From: DATJBF01 sp035515475
GTDB lineage: Bacteria; Verrucomicrobiota; Verrucomicrobiia; Palsa-1439
Assembly: GCA_035515475.1 (NCBI GenBank)
Contig: DATJBF010000043.1
Coordinates: 1-13,689 of the forward strand
Reading direction: 5' to 3'
Length of the DNA: 13,689 bases
The stretch's first letter is position 1, and each line of letters begins with the position of its first letter. This document shows positions 1-6,436 of the stretch, piece after piece. The position numbers were made by a program, and so were the translations under genes. The notes beneath the pieces are model-generated. The model was not told where the DNA came from. It saw nothing but the letters and a program-made list of their open reading frames with translations, and made no database searches.

Positions 1-501
1 TCCACGCAGGTTTACATGATTCAAAGGCCCGGCCCAACGCCCTGGGAACAGGTGCGCGATGTGATGGACAAAACGTTTGCCACCATCGGCGCGCTCGTCC
101 ATTCCCGGGAGACGGGTGTGGGCGCCAAGGATTTAAGCGGCCCCGTCGGAATCTTCAGCATCCTCGCCGCCCAGTTTAAAACGGATTATCGCCTCGCTTT
201 GAGTTTTCTGGTGTTGCTCAACATTAATCTGGCCATCATCAATTTACTGCCGATTCCCGTGCTCGACGGCGGACATATCCTGATGGCCATCATCGAAAAA
301 ATCTGGCGCCGGCCCTTGAGCCTTAAATTTGTCGAGTACACCACCACCGCCTTTGCGATGCTTCTGATCGGGTTCATGCTCTACATCACGATTTTCGGGG
401 ACATCAAGCGTTTTGGGCTTTACCGCGCGATGTTCAACAGCGATGCGCAAATCGAGCAAACGACGGCGCCCGCCGTGCCCGCACCGGCCCCGGCGAAATA
501 A
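1..501 (+). CDS. rseP: RseP-type site-2 zinc metalloprotease, C-terminal part (5' end outside window)
   Basis: The reading frame is open from the first base, so only the C-terminal ~166 residues are present. Numbered from the Met at base 16, SGPVGIF (41-47) is the conserved GPVGI element after the PDZ region, and PIPVLDGGH (79-87) is the LDG motif of M50 proteases. Its Asp84 (bases 265-267) is the expected third zinc ligand; the HEXXH helix must lie upstream of the window. Two hydrophobic segments (about 57-78 and 106-128) are membrane helices, and the tail is Ala/Pro-rich. Family role: intramembrane cleavage of anti-sigma factors or remnant signal peptides in the inner membrane. The stop is 3 nt before ispG, so the two are co-transcribed. 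In many bacteria dxr precedes rseP-ispG, so dxr may lie upstream (inference). Confidence 0.93.
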   Translation, partial: STQVYMIQRPGPTPWEQVRDVMDKTFATIGALVHSRETGVGAKDLSGPVGIFSILAAQFKTDYRLALSFLVLLNINLAIINLLPIPVLDGGHILMAIIEKIWRRPLSLKFVEYTTTAFAMLLIGFMLYITIFGDIKRFGLYRAMFNSDAQIEQTTAPAVPAPAPAK

Positions 502-504
502 TCC

Positions 505-2631
505 ATGCGCTACTGCGAATCACCGTATTTTTACCACCGGCGGAAGGCACGGGAAGTTGTCATCGGTGATCCAAAGAACGGCGGGGTTATCATCGGGGGC
601 GACCATTCGGTTGTGATGCAGTCCATGCTCACGTGCGATACGATGGATACCGCCGAGTGTGTGCGGCAGACACTCGAACTCGTCGCCGTCGGTTGCCAGC
701 TCGTCCGTATCACCGCCCCCACGGTCAAGGACGCGGCGAATCTACAGAACATTGTTCGCGAATTGCGGGCACAAAAATGCCTGGTGCCGATCGTCGCCGA
801 CATCCATTTCAAACCCGAAGCGGCGATGGAGGCGGTAAAATGGGTTGAGGTCGTGCGGGTAAATCCGGGCAATTACGCCGATTCCAAGAAATTTGCGACC
901 AAGGAATACACCGACGAACAATACGCCGTTGAGCTGAAGCGGATTGAGGAGAAATTCGCGCCCCTGGTGCTCGAAGCAAAAAAACTGAAACGCGCCTTGC
1001 GCATCGGCACCAACCACGGCTCGCTCTCCGACCGGATCATGAACCGCTACGGCGACACCCCGCTGGGGATGGTCGAGAGCGCGCTCGAGTTCGTCCGCAT
1101 CTGCCGTCAGCACGATTACCACGAGATCATCTTGTCGATGAAAGCCAGCAACCCGAAAGTGATGATCGAAGCGTATCGACTGCTGGTGGCGCGGTTGGAC
1201 GAGGAAGGGCCGGACTGGAATTATCCGTTGCATCTCGGCGTGACCGAAGCCGGCGAGGGCGAGGACGGTCGCATCAAGTCGGCCATCGGCATCGGCGCGC
1301 TGCTGGAGGACGGCATCGGCGACACGGTGCGTGTCTCGCTCACCGAGGACAGCGTCCACGAAATCCCCGTGTGCCGGGAGATGGTGAAGAAATACAACGC
1401 GTTGTGGGAACAACAGAAATCCGTAGGACATGCTTCCAGCTTGTCTGGGCCCGGTACGTACAACGTGGACAAGCTAGAAGCTCGTCCTACGCTTGCTGTC
1501 ACCGAGACTCGGGATCCGTTCACCTACACGCGGCGTCCGACGCCGGAATATTTCATCGGCGCCTTGCGGCTGCGCGTCGGCAAGGAGCATCCGCCGCGCG
1601 TCGAAGTCCCCGTGCCGCTGACGGCGACGATCGGCCAGATCCAGCGGATCACGACTGCCGAGCCGGACACGTTTGCCGAGATCCTGCAGTTCCCCGTCAA
1701 GACGGCGGCCGACGTCGGCAAGATCGCGGCGTTGAAGCCGAAGCTGCGCGAACGTCATATTGAGTCGCCGATTGCCGTCAAATTGGACAGTGCCGGGGTG
1801 AATCTGCCCGTGTTCGACGTAGCCGAGAAGATCAACGTCCCGTACGCCGGCGCGGAGGACGTGACGGCCTTGCTGACCGACGCGATCAAGTTGACCATGC
1901 AATTTGACGTCGAGGGTGACTCCCCCGAGCATTTTGCGGAGAACTGCGGCACGTTGGCGGGCGTGCTGAACCTGTTTCCCCGGAACCAGGTCGTGTTGGC
2001 GGTCGGCCGTGCCGAAGGCCTGGATGTGATCGCCGCCTATCGGATTCTTGCGGCCACGCTCGATAACCGGGGCTTGGTGTTGCCGATTCTGTTGCGGGAC
2101 CGGCTCAGCTCGAAGCAGGCGCATCACGTCCAGCAAAGCGCGCTCATCGCGGCGAGCACGCACCTGGGTTCGCTCATCTGCGACGGCATCGGCGACGCGG
2201 TCGAAGTCACGGGGGAAGATGATTTGCTGAAAGCCGTGAAGCTGGCGTACAACATTTTGCAGGCGGCCGGTGCGCGCACGTTCAAGACCGACTACGTGGC
2301 CTGCCCGAGTTGCGGGCGCACGTTGTTCGACCTGCAGACGGTGACGGCGCGGATCAAAGCGCGCACGTCGCATCTCAAGGGCGTGAAGATCGCCGTGATG
2401 GGGTGCATCGTCAACGGCCCCGGCGAGATGGCCGACGCGGATTTTGGGTACGTCGGCACGGCGCCGGGAAAGATTTCGTTGTGGGTGGGCAAGACGCAGG
2501 TGAAACAGCACATTCCCGAGGATCAGGCCGTGGACGAGTTGGTGGCCCTCATCAAGGAACACGGCAAGTGGATTGACCCGCCGGCGGAGACGGCCGCCGA
2601 ACTCAAGGAAACCGCGGCCGGCGTGCATTAG
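505..2631 (+). CDS. ispG: 4-hydroxy-3-methylbut-2-en-1-yl diphosphate synthase, large three-domain form
   Basis: This enzyme performs the penultimate step of the MEP isoprenoid pathway, reducing MEcPP to HMBPP with a [4Fe-4S] cluster in the cytoplasm. At 708 aa it is the long form known from plants, Chlamydia and Bacteroidetes, with a middle domain (about 340-590) between the TIM barrel (about 1-300) and the Fe-S domain. Barrel hallmarks are VADIHFKP (97-104), VRVNPGN (117-123) and RIGTNHGSLSDR (166-177). Cluster ligands are Cys600 and Cys603 (CPSCGR), Cys634 and Glu641 (GCIVNGPGE), all intact. The ATG follows the rseP stop by 3 nt. Oddity: residues 307-329, at the barrel/middle-domain junction, are encoded by an inverted repeat also found between BMC genes at 11915-12054. 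The frame stays open, so the insertion is tolerated in a linker. Confidence 0.96.
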   Translation: MRYCESPYFYHRRKAREVVIGDPKNGGVIIGGDHSVVMQSMLTCDTMDTAECVRQTLELVAVGCQLVRITAPTVKDAANLQNIVRELRAQKCLVPIVADIHFKPEAAMEAVKWVEVVRVNPGNYADSKKFATKEYTDEQYAVELKRIEEKFAPLVLEAKKLKRALRIGTNHGSLSDRIMNRYGDTPLGMVESALEFVRICRQHDYHEIILSMKASNPKVMIEAYRLLVARLDEEGPDWNYPLHLGVTEAGEGEDGRIKSAIGIGALLEDGIGDTVRVSLTEDSVHEIPVCREMVKKYNALWEQQKSVGHASSLSGPGTYNVDKLEARPTLAVTETRDPFTYTRRPTPEYFIGALRLRVGKEHPPRVEVPVPLTATIGQIQRITTAEPDTFAEILQFPVKTAADVGKIAALKPKLRERHIESPIAVKLDSAGVNLPVFDVAEKINVPYAGAEDVTALLTDAIKLTMQFDVEGDSPEHFAENCGTLAGVLNLFPRNQVVLAVGRAEGLDVIAAYRILAATLDNRGLVLPILLRDRLSSKQAHHVQQSALIAASTHLGSLICDGIGDAVEVTGEDDLLKAVKLAYNILQAAGARTFKTDYVACPSCGRTLFDLQTVTARIKARTSHLKGVKIAVMGCIVNGPGEMADADFGYVGTAPGKISLWVGKTQVKQHIPEDQAVDELVALIKEHGKWIDPPAETAAELKETAAGVH
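1423..1490 (+). repeat. REP-like inverted pair inserted in frame in ispG
   Basis: A 23-nt arm starting GTAGGACATGCTTCC (1423-1445) is matched, after a 22-nt spacer, by an inverted arm ending GAAGCTCGTCCTAC (1468-1490), with 20 of 23 positions complementary. The left arm is identical over 23 nt to 11945-11967, and the right arm differs by one base from 12032-12054. Each arm has the GTAG foot and small internal stem typical of REP elements. It encodes ispG residues 307-329 in an open frame. Confidence 0.85.
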
Positions 2632-2632
2632 C

Positions 2633-2640
2633 GGAAGGAG
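2633..2640 (+). promoter_or_regulatory. Ribosome binding site fixing the thioredoxin-like start
   Basis: GGAAGGAG lies 4 nt before the ATG at 2645 and directly after the ispG stop. It favours this start over an in-frame upstream ATG at 2573 inside ispG, which would place an Arg-rich stretch before the signal peptide. Confidence 0.8.
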
Positions 2641-2644
2641 AACC

Positions 2645-3067
2645 ATGAGAAAATTTATCGCAGCGACGATCATCGCGTTGGTGGCGGTCAGCGCCGGCGC
2701 GTGGGCCAGCGTGGGATGGGAACAGGACTACGACACCGCGTTGACGAAGGCGAAGAAGGAAGGCAAGCTGGTGATGGTGGACGTTTACACCGATTGGTGC
2801 GGCTGGTGCAAGAAACTCGACAAGGACACCTACAGCAACAAGGACGTCGAAACCAAGGTGACCAAGGAATTCATCGCGCTCAAGATCAATCCCGAGAAGG
2901 GCGCCCAAAACAAGAAACTCGCCAAGCAACTCGGTACCCGCGGCTACCCGCACATCGTGTTCCTCGATGCCCAGGGCAAGAAGCTGGCGGAGATCGCCGG
3001 GTACGTGCCCGCCAAGGAATTTCTCGATCGGCTCAACCAAGTCACCGCGCACGCGCAGAAAAAGTGA
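2645..3067 (+). CDS. Secreted thioredoxin-like protein (thioredoxin_7/DsbD-gamma type)
   Basis: This 140-aa protein begins with a Sec signal (MRKF, hydrophobic 5-19, likely cleavage around AWA/S at 19-22). A thioredoxin fold follows, with active site WCGWCK (Cys52, Cys55) and the cis-Pro loop GYPHIVF (Pro102). Lys/Glu-rich helices and a GYV segment near 119-121 complete the fold. It is expected to be a periplasmic thiol-disulfide reductase or isomerase; a DsbD partner is not visible here. A strong SD sits at 2633-2640. The gene follows ispG by 13 nt, and its last 4 nt overlap the GTG start of the Nudix gene, so all three are probably translated from one message. The substrate cannot be told from sequence. 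Confidence 0.88.
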   Translation: MRKFIAATIIALVAVSAGAWASVGWEQDYDTALTKAKKEGKLVMVDVYTDWCGWCKKLDKDTYSNKDVETKVTKEFIALKINPEKGAQNKKLAKQLGTRGYPHIVFLDAQGKKLAEIAGYVPAKEFLDRLNQVTAHAQKK

Positions 3068-3645
3068 CGACGGGCTCGCCCCAACCCTCGCCTCGAAACA
3101 TTCGAGGCTGGCGTGTTCAGTCCTCCGAGATCGTTGCTGATTGCCGGATCTTCAAGGTGCGCAAAGACGTGACTGTCAGCCCCCGGACGGGAGAAGTTCA
3201 CGACATGTTCGTGCTCGAACAGCCGAACTGGGTGAACGTCATCCCTCTCACGTCCGACGAGCGCGTCATCATGGTCGAGCAGTGGCGCCACGGCACGCGC
3301 TCGGTCCAGTTGGAAACGCCGGGTGGACTGATGAACAAGGGTGAATTGCCCGAGGACTGCGGCCGGCGCGAGTTGCTGGAGGAAACCGGCTACGAAGCCG
3401 GCCGGGTTGTCCGCCTCGGGACGGTGCATCCGAATCCAGCGATCCAGAACAATCTTCAGCATTACGTACTGGCGACCGACTGTCGCAAAGTTGCCGAGCC
3501 GAAGCTGGACCGCGCTGAGGACATCACCGTGCGCTTGGTGCCGCTGGCCGATATCCCGCGGATGATCGAGACGGGCCAAATCACCCACGGCATCGTCATC
3601 GGCGGGTTCTATTGGCTCGAACAATACCGGAAAAGAAACTCGTGA
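3064..3645 (+). CDS. Nudix hydrolase, ADP-ribose pyrophosphatase-like
   Basis: The 193-aa product carries a complete Nudix box at 88-110: Gly88, Glu94 and then RELLEETGY (102-110), matching G-x5-E-x7-REUxEExGU. VIMVEQWRHGT (68-78) and ETPGG (84-88) before the box, and VHPNPAIQNN (121-130) after it, resemble the NudF/ADP-ribose pyrophosphatase subgroup. That subgroup hydrolyses ADP-ribose or related nucleotide sugars to AMP plus a phosphosugar in the cytosol. The start is taken as GTG 3064, overlapping the preceding TGA (GTGA). The next in-frame Met (residue 48) lies within the fold, so it is too late. No good SD is visible, which fits translational coupling. Exact substrate unknown. Confidence 0.85.
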   Translation: MTTGSPQPSPRNIRGWRVQSSEIVADCRIFKVRKDVTVSPRTGEVHDMFVLEQPNWVNVIPLTSDERVIMVEQWRHGTRSVQLETPGGLMNKGELPEDCGRRELLEETGYEAGRVVRLGTVHPNPAIQNNLQHYVLATDCRKVAEPKLDRAEDITVRLVPLADIPRMIETGQITHGIVIGGFYWLEQYRKRNS

Positions 3646-3695
3646 GACCGTTAAAATCGTTACAGCGCTCGTCAGGGCTCCGGTTGTTTTGTGAC

Positions 3696-3731
3696 CGTTT
3701 TAACTTCCTTAACGGCTTTAACCTCTTTACG
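3696..3731 (+). repeat. Four tandem 9-mers of the type NNNYTTAAC
   Basis: CGTTTTAAC, TTCCTTAAC, GGCTTTAAC and CTCTTTACG run head to tail directly upstream of the ferritin-like gene. More GTTAA-type words lie at 3648-3664. Read from an upstream GTG at 3691 they would encode an L-T-S/A repeat, which is not convincing as protein. Confidence 0.5.
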
Positions 3732-3741
3732 CTTCGTCTCG

Positions 3742-4146
3742 ATGGCTGATCTCGCCGCCAAACTCAACGAAATTCTGGCCGACGAATGGGCCTGCGTGCG
3801 CGCACTACGACGGGCCGAACCCCGGTGCGACGATCCGGGCCAGCGCGAGATGATCAAGCGCGTCCGGAAAGATTGCGGCGTCAACTGCGTCAGCCTCGCC
3901 AACGTCGTGCGCGGCCTGGGTGGGGGCCCCACCGACATCCCCAGCGCGCGCTTCTCGCTGAAGCTGACCGACGAATCGTTGACCGACAGCCTCAACCTGG
4001 CCCACTCGGCGCAACAGCACATCGTGGCCGAGATCGAAAAACTGATTGACGAGCCCGAACTGAAACCCTGGCGCGATCCGTTGTTGACCATCCGCAAACT
4101 CCACGCGGAAAACATCCGCTGGCTGAAATCGGTCAGCAGCAGCTAG
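3742..4146 (+). CDS. Small ferritin-like helical protein of unknown function
   Basis: The 134-aa protein has no signal peptide or membrane segment and reads as four amphipathic helices (about 2-26, 32-59, 76-103, 108-131). Acidic and His residues fall where ferritin-like proteins bind metal: Glu15 in ADEW, His93 and Glu97 in QQHIVAEIE, and His121/Glu123 in KLHAENIRWL. The layout resembles the small ferritin-like family annotated as DUF6306, recalled from memory and not searched. The start is uncertain: ATG 3742 gives a natural N-terminus (MADLAAKL), while GTG 3691 would add 17 residues encoded by tandem 9-mers; neither has a clear SD. It lies about 100 nt after the Nudix gene, possibly in its own transcript, and converges on the TPR gene. 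Metal binding is inference. Confidence 0.65.
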   Translation: MADLAAKLNEILADEWACVRALRRAEPRCDDPGQREMIKRVRKDCGVNCVSLANVVRGLGGGPTDIPSARFSLKLTDESLTDSLNLAHSAQQHIVAEIEKLIDEPELKPWRDPLLTIRKLHAENIRWLKSVSSS

Positions 4147-4242
4147 GATCTCTTCTGTGGATCTTGGTTGATGAGATTGATGGTGTGAAAGGTCGCGTAT
4201 CCGCTTGGTGGAGTGGCGGTCAGCAGCCATCGACGGGACAAG

Positions 4243-6243
4243 CTACGGAACAGCTTCGAGTCGGATCAGTCTGTTGTGTGCGGCGGCGAAATCGGGCTTC
4301 AGCCGCAACGCTTGCTGGTAATGCCCGATGGCTTCGTTCACCCGGCCCGCTTTTTCCAAGGCGACTCCCAGGTTGTAGTGCGCCTCGACGTAATCGGGTT
4401 TGAACTGCAGCGCTTGCTCGTAGTGCTCGATGGCCTCCGGCACGTTTCCCAGTCCCAGCAACGCATCGCCCAGATTGTTGTGCGCCTCGACGTAACCGGG
4501 CTTGATGCGCAGCGCTTCCGTGTACTGTTTGATCGCCTCGTGAATCCGTCCTGCTTGACTGAAGGCCAGCCCCAGGTTGTAATGTGCCTCGGCCATATCA
4601 GGCCGGAGTTGCAGCGCTCGCTGATAATGCTCAATCGCCTCCGGCACGTTTCCCAGTCCCAGCAAGACATTCCCCAGATTGACGCGCGCCTCGACGGCAT
4701 CGGGTTCGAGCCGCAGCACTTGCTCCCAATGAGCGGCTGCCGCCTGTGGCCGTCCCAACCTCATGAAGGCCAGTCCTAGGTTGTAGTGTACATCGGCTAG
4801 GTCGGGGTCGAACCGCAGCGCCAGATCAAATTGCGTGACCGCCTCTTGGATTCTGTTGGCCCGCATTAGGGCAACCCCGAGGTTCCGATATGTTTCCGCC
4901 GACGGCACCATCTGAACCGCACGTTGCGCGGATCTGAGCGCATCGTCGATCCGCCCCTGATTCAGCAATGCCTGCACGAGCAACCGATTCGCCACATCTG
5001 AATTGGGGTAGTGCGCGAGCACGGCGCGCCACAGCGTCTCGTCGTTATGCCAAACCGCGATCTGTGCCCGCGTCCGCACACCAAAGAAGACCAACTCGCC
5101 CACGAACAGAGATGTCAACCCCAGCCGGGCGATCGCCGAAAAATGTCGCCACAACCAGATCGTCCCTCCGCCCGCCAACAGCAGCAGGGGCAGCATCGTC
5201 AAGTATGCGTACCGGTCGGCCACCGCTTGCGCGCCCGTCTGCGTCAGTCCCGAGACCGGCAGAATGAGTATCAGGTACGCTGCCCAACCCGCTGCCAGCG
5301 CCGGCGTTTGCCGCCAACGCCACGCGCTCACGACCGTCACCACCACCACGCACAAGGCCGACGCACCGGCCAGCATCGGGCGCAGCGAAAAGCCCAGGCC
5401 CAGCGGATAGTTCGGGGACAGCCATGCCGGCCACACCAGCTTCCACGGATAAAACGTCAGGCTCTGCGCCGCTAGGAACAGGCGCGTCCACGGATGAATC
5501 ACCCCCGCCGGCGCCATCAGACCACCGGGCCGCGACTCGGTTATCATCGTGGCTGCTGCTGCGGCTACGCTCAGCGCAATCAACGCCGCCTTCTCGCGGA
5601 ATAACCGGCCCCAGCCGAGTTGCTCGTGTCGCCGCAAGGGAAAGTAATCCATGACCAGCATCACCCAGGGCAGCGACACCGCCATCGGCTTGCACAGCAG
5701 CGCCACGACGAACAGTACACAGACCAGCCAACGCCGAGCCCCGGCGACGTACGCCCAAAGACAGCCAATCCCGAACGCGGAGCACAGCAACTGTGACCGG
5801 GATGTCATCCACGCGACCGACTCGACCTGCAACGGATGAATGGCGAACACCACGGTGACACCGAGAGCCATCGCCAATCGCTCATTGGTTGTCAGCGATG
5901 CCACCGTGCCGAGCAGCGTCCAGAGAAAACCCAACACGAGGACGGTGTTGACTGCGTGCAACACGACGTTCGCCGCGTGATGCCCCGCCGGGTTCGTTCC
6001 CCAGATTTGGTAACAGGCGACATGTGAAAGCCGCGTCAACGGCTGGTAAAACGCCTTGGTGCTCGTAAACGCCCATTGCACTGCGTGCCAGGTCAAGCCT
6101 TTCAGCCGCACCGCCTGTAGCAGGAACTCGTCATCGTCCATCCGCGCAAGGAATCCGCCTCCGACGGCTGGCCAATGCAACCAGAGTGTGCCCGCGAAGA
6201 TCGCCAGCGCCAATCCAACGAGCGTTGTGCGAGTGACTTTCAT
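4243..6243 (-). CDS. TMTC-like membrane glycosyltransferase (GT-C) with seven C-terminal TPRs
   Basis: This 666-aa protein has an N-terminal membrane half (to about 390) and a soluble TPR half. TM1 (about 8-25) is followed by a loop with RMDDDEF (34-40), the acidic motif expected in the first outside loop of GT-C enzymes. Other TMTC-like features are HHAANVVLHAVNT (88-100), IHPLQVESVAWMTSR (135-149), LLCKPMAVSLPW (182-193) and DRYAYLTMLP (343-352). Seven 34-aa TPRs span about 416-653; starts at 449, 483, 517, 551, 585 and 619 are exactly 34 apart. Family knowledge: TMTC proteins are dolichol-phosphate-mannose O-mannosyltransferases in animals, and bacterial relatives are mostly uncharacterised. 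Likely role: polyprenyl-linked sugar transfer to protein in the envelope. The gene stands alone, divergent from the BMC operon. A duplicated two-TPR DNA block is visible at 4420-4665. Confidence 0.85.
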   Translation of the reverse strand: MKVTRTTLVGLALAIFAGTLWLHWPAVGGGFLARMDDDEFLLQAVRLKGLTWHAVQWAFTSTKAFYQPLTRLSHVACYQIWGTNPAGHHAANVVLHAVNTVLVLGFLWTLLGTVASLTTNERLAMALGVTVVFAIHPLQVESVAWMTSRSQLLCSAFGIGCLWAYVAGARRWLVCVLFVVALLCKPMAVSLPWVMLVMDYFPLRRHEQLGWGRLFREKAALIALSVAAAAATMITESRPGGLMAPAGVIHPWTRLFLAAQSLTFYPWKLVWPAWLSPNYPLGLGFSLRPMLAGASALCVVVVTVVSAWRWRQTPALAAGWAAYLILILPVSGLTQTGAQAVADRYAYLTMLPLLLLAGGGTIWLWRHFSAIARLGLTSLFVGELVFFGVRTRAQIAVWHNDETLWRAVLAHYPNSDVANRLLVQALLNQGRIDDALRSAQRAVQMVPSAETYRNLGVALMRANRIQEAVTQFDLALRFDPDLADVHYNLGLAFMRLGRPQAAAAHWEQVLRLEPDAVEARVNLGNVLLGLGNVPEAIEHYQRALQLRPDMAEAHYNLGLAFSQAGRIHEAIKQYTEALRIKPGYVEAHNNLGDALLGLGNVPEAIEHYEQALQFKPDYVEAHYNLGVALEKAGRVNEAIGHYQQALRLKPDFAAAHNRLIRLEAVP

Positions 6244-6284
6244 CTCGGAACGGCGGCGGCAAAGAAGATTCGTGCCGCGCCCCT

Positions 6285-6313
6285 TCTATACTCAATGGCG
6301 CCGGCTGTGGAAA
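6285..6313 (-). promoter_or_regulatory. Possible promoter for the TMTC-like gene
   Basis: On the minus strand TTTCCA (6308-6313) and TATAGA (6285-6290) are separated by 17 nt, each matching the sigma70 boxes at 4 of 6 positions, 42 nt upstream of the ATG. The 193-bp divergent gap (6244-6436) shows no convincing plus-strand promoter for the BMC operon. Confidence 0.25.
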
Positions 6314-6436
6314 AGGATAAACCCGGCCAAGCTTCTCCCGGCATGTCCCTCTGTCGTACTGACAACGTCTTCCCCGCCCCCGTGCAACTCGTCGCTTGAT
6401 TTTGCCCCGGGATTATGAAAAAACGTTGACAGCTCG

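Noticed and set aside
1474..2673. A 399-codon minus-strand open frame opposite ispG
   Set aside because: Shadow frame caused by codon bias; ispG motifs on the plus strand are decisive.
3691..3741. N-terminal extension of the ferritin-like protein from GTG 3691
   Set aside because: It would encode a tandem-repeat L-T-S/A stretch without a proper SD. ATG 3742 gives a natural helical start, though this remains uncertain.
6426..6431. Perfect TTGACA as the -35 box of the BMC operon
   Set aside because: It ends 5 nt before the ATG, so transcription would begin inside the gene. No in-frame start fits downstream, since the RpiB fold begins at residue 6.
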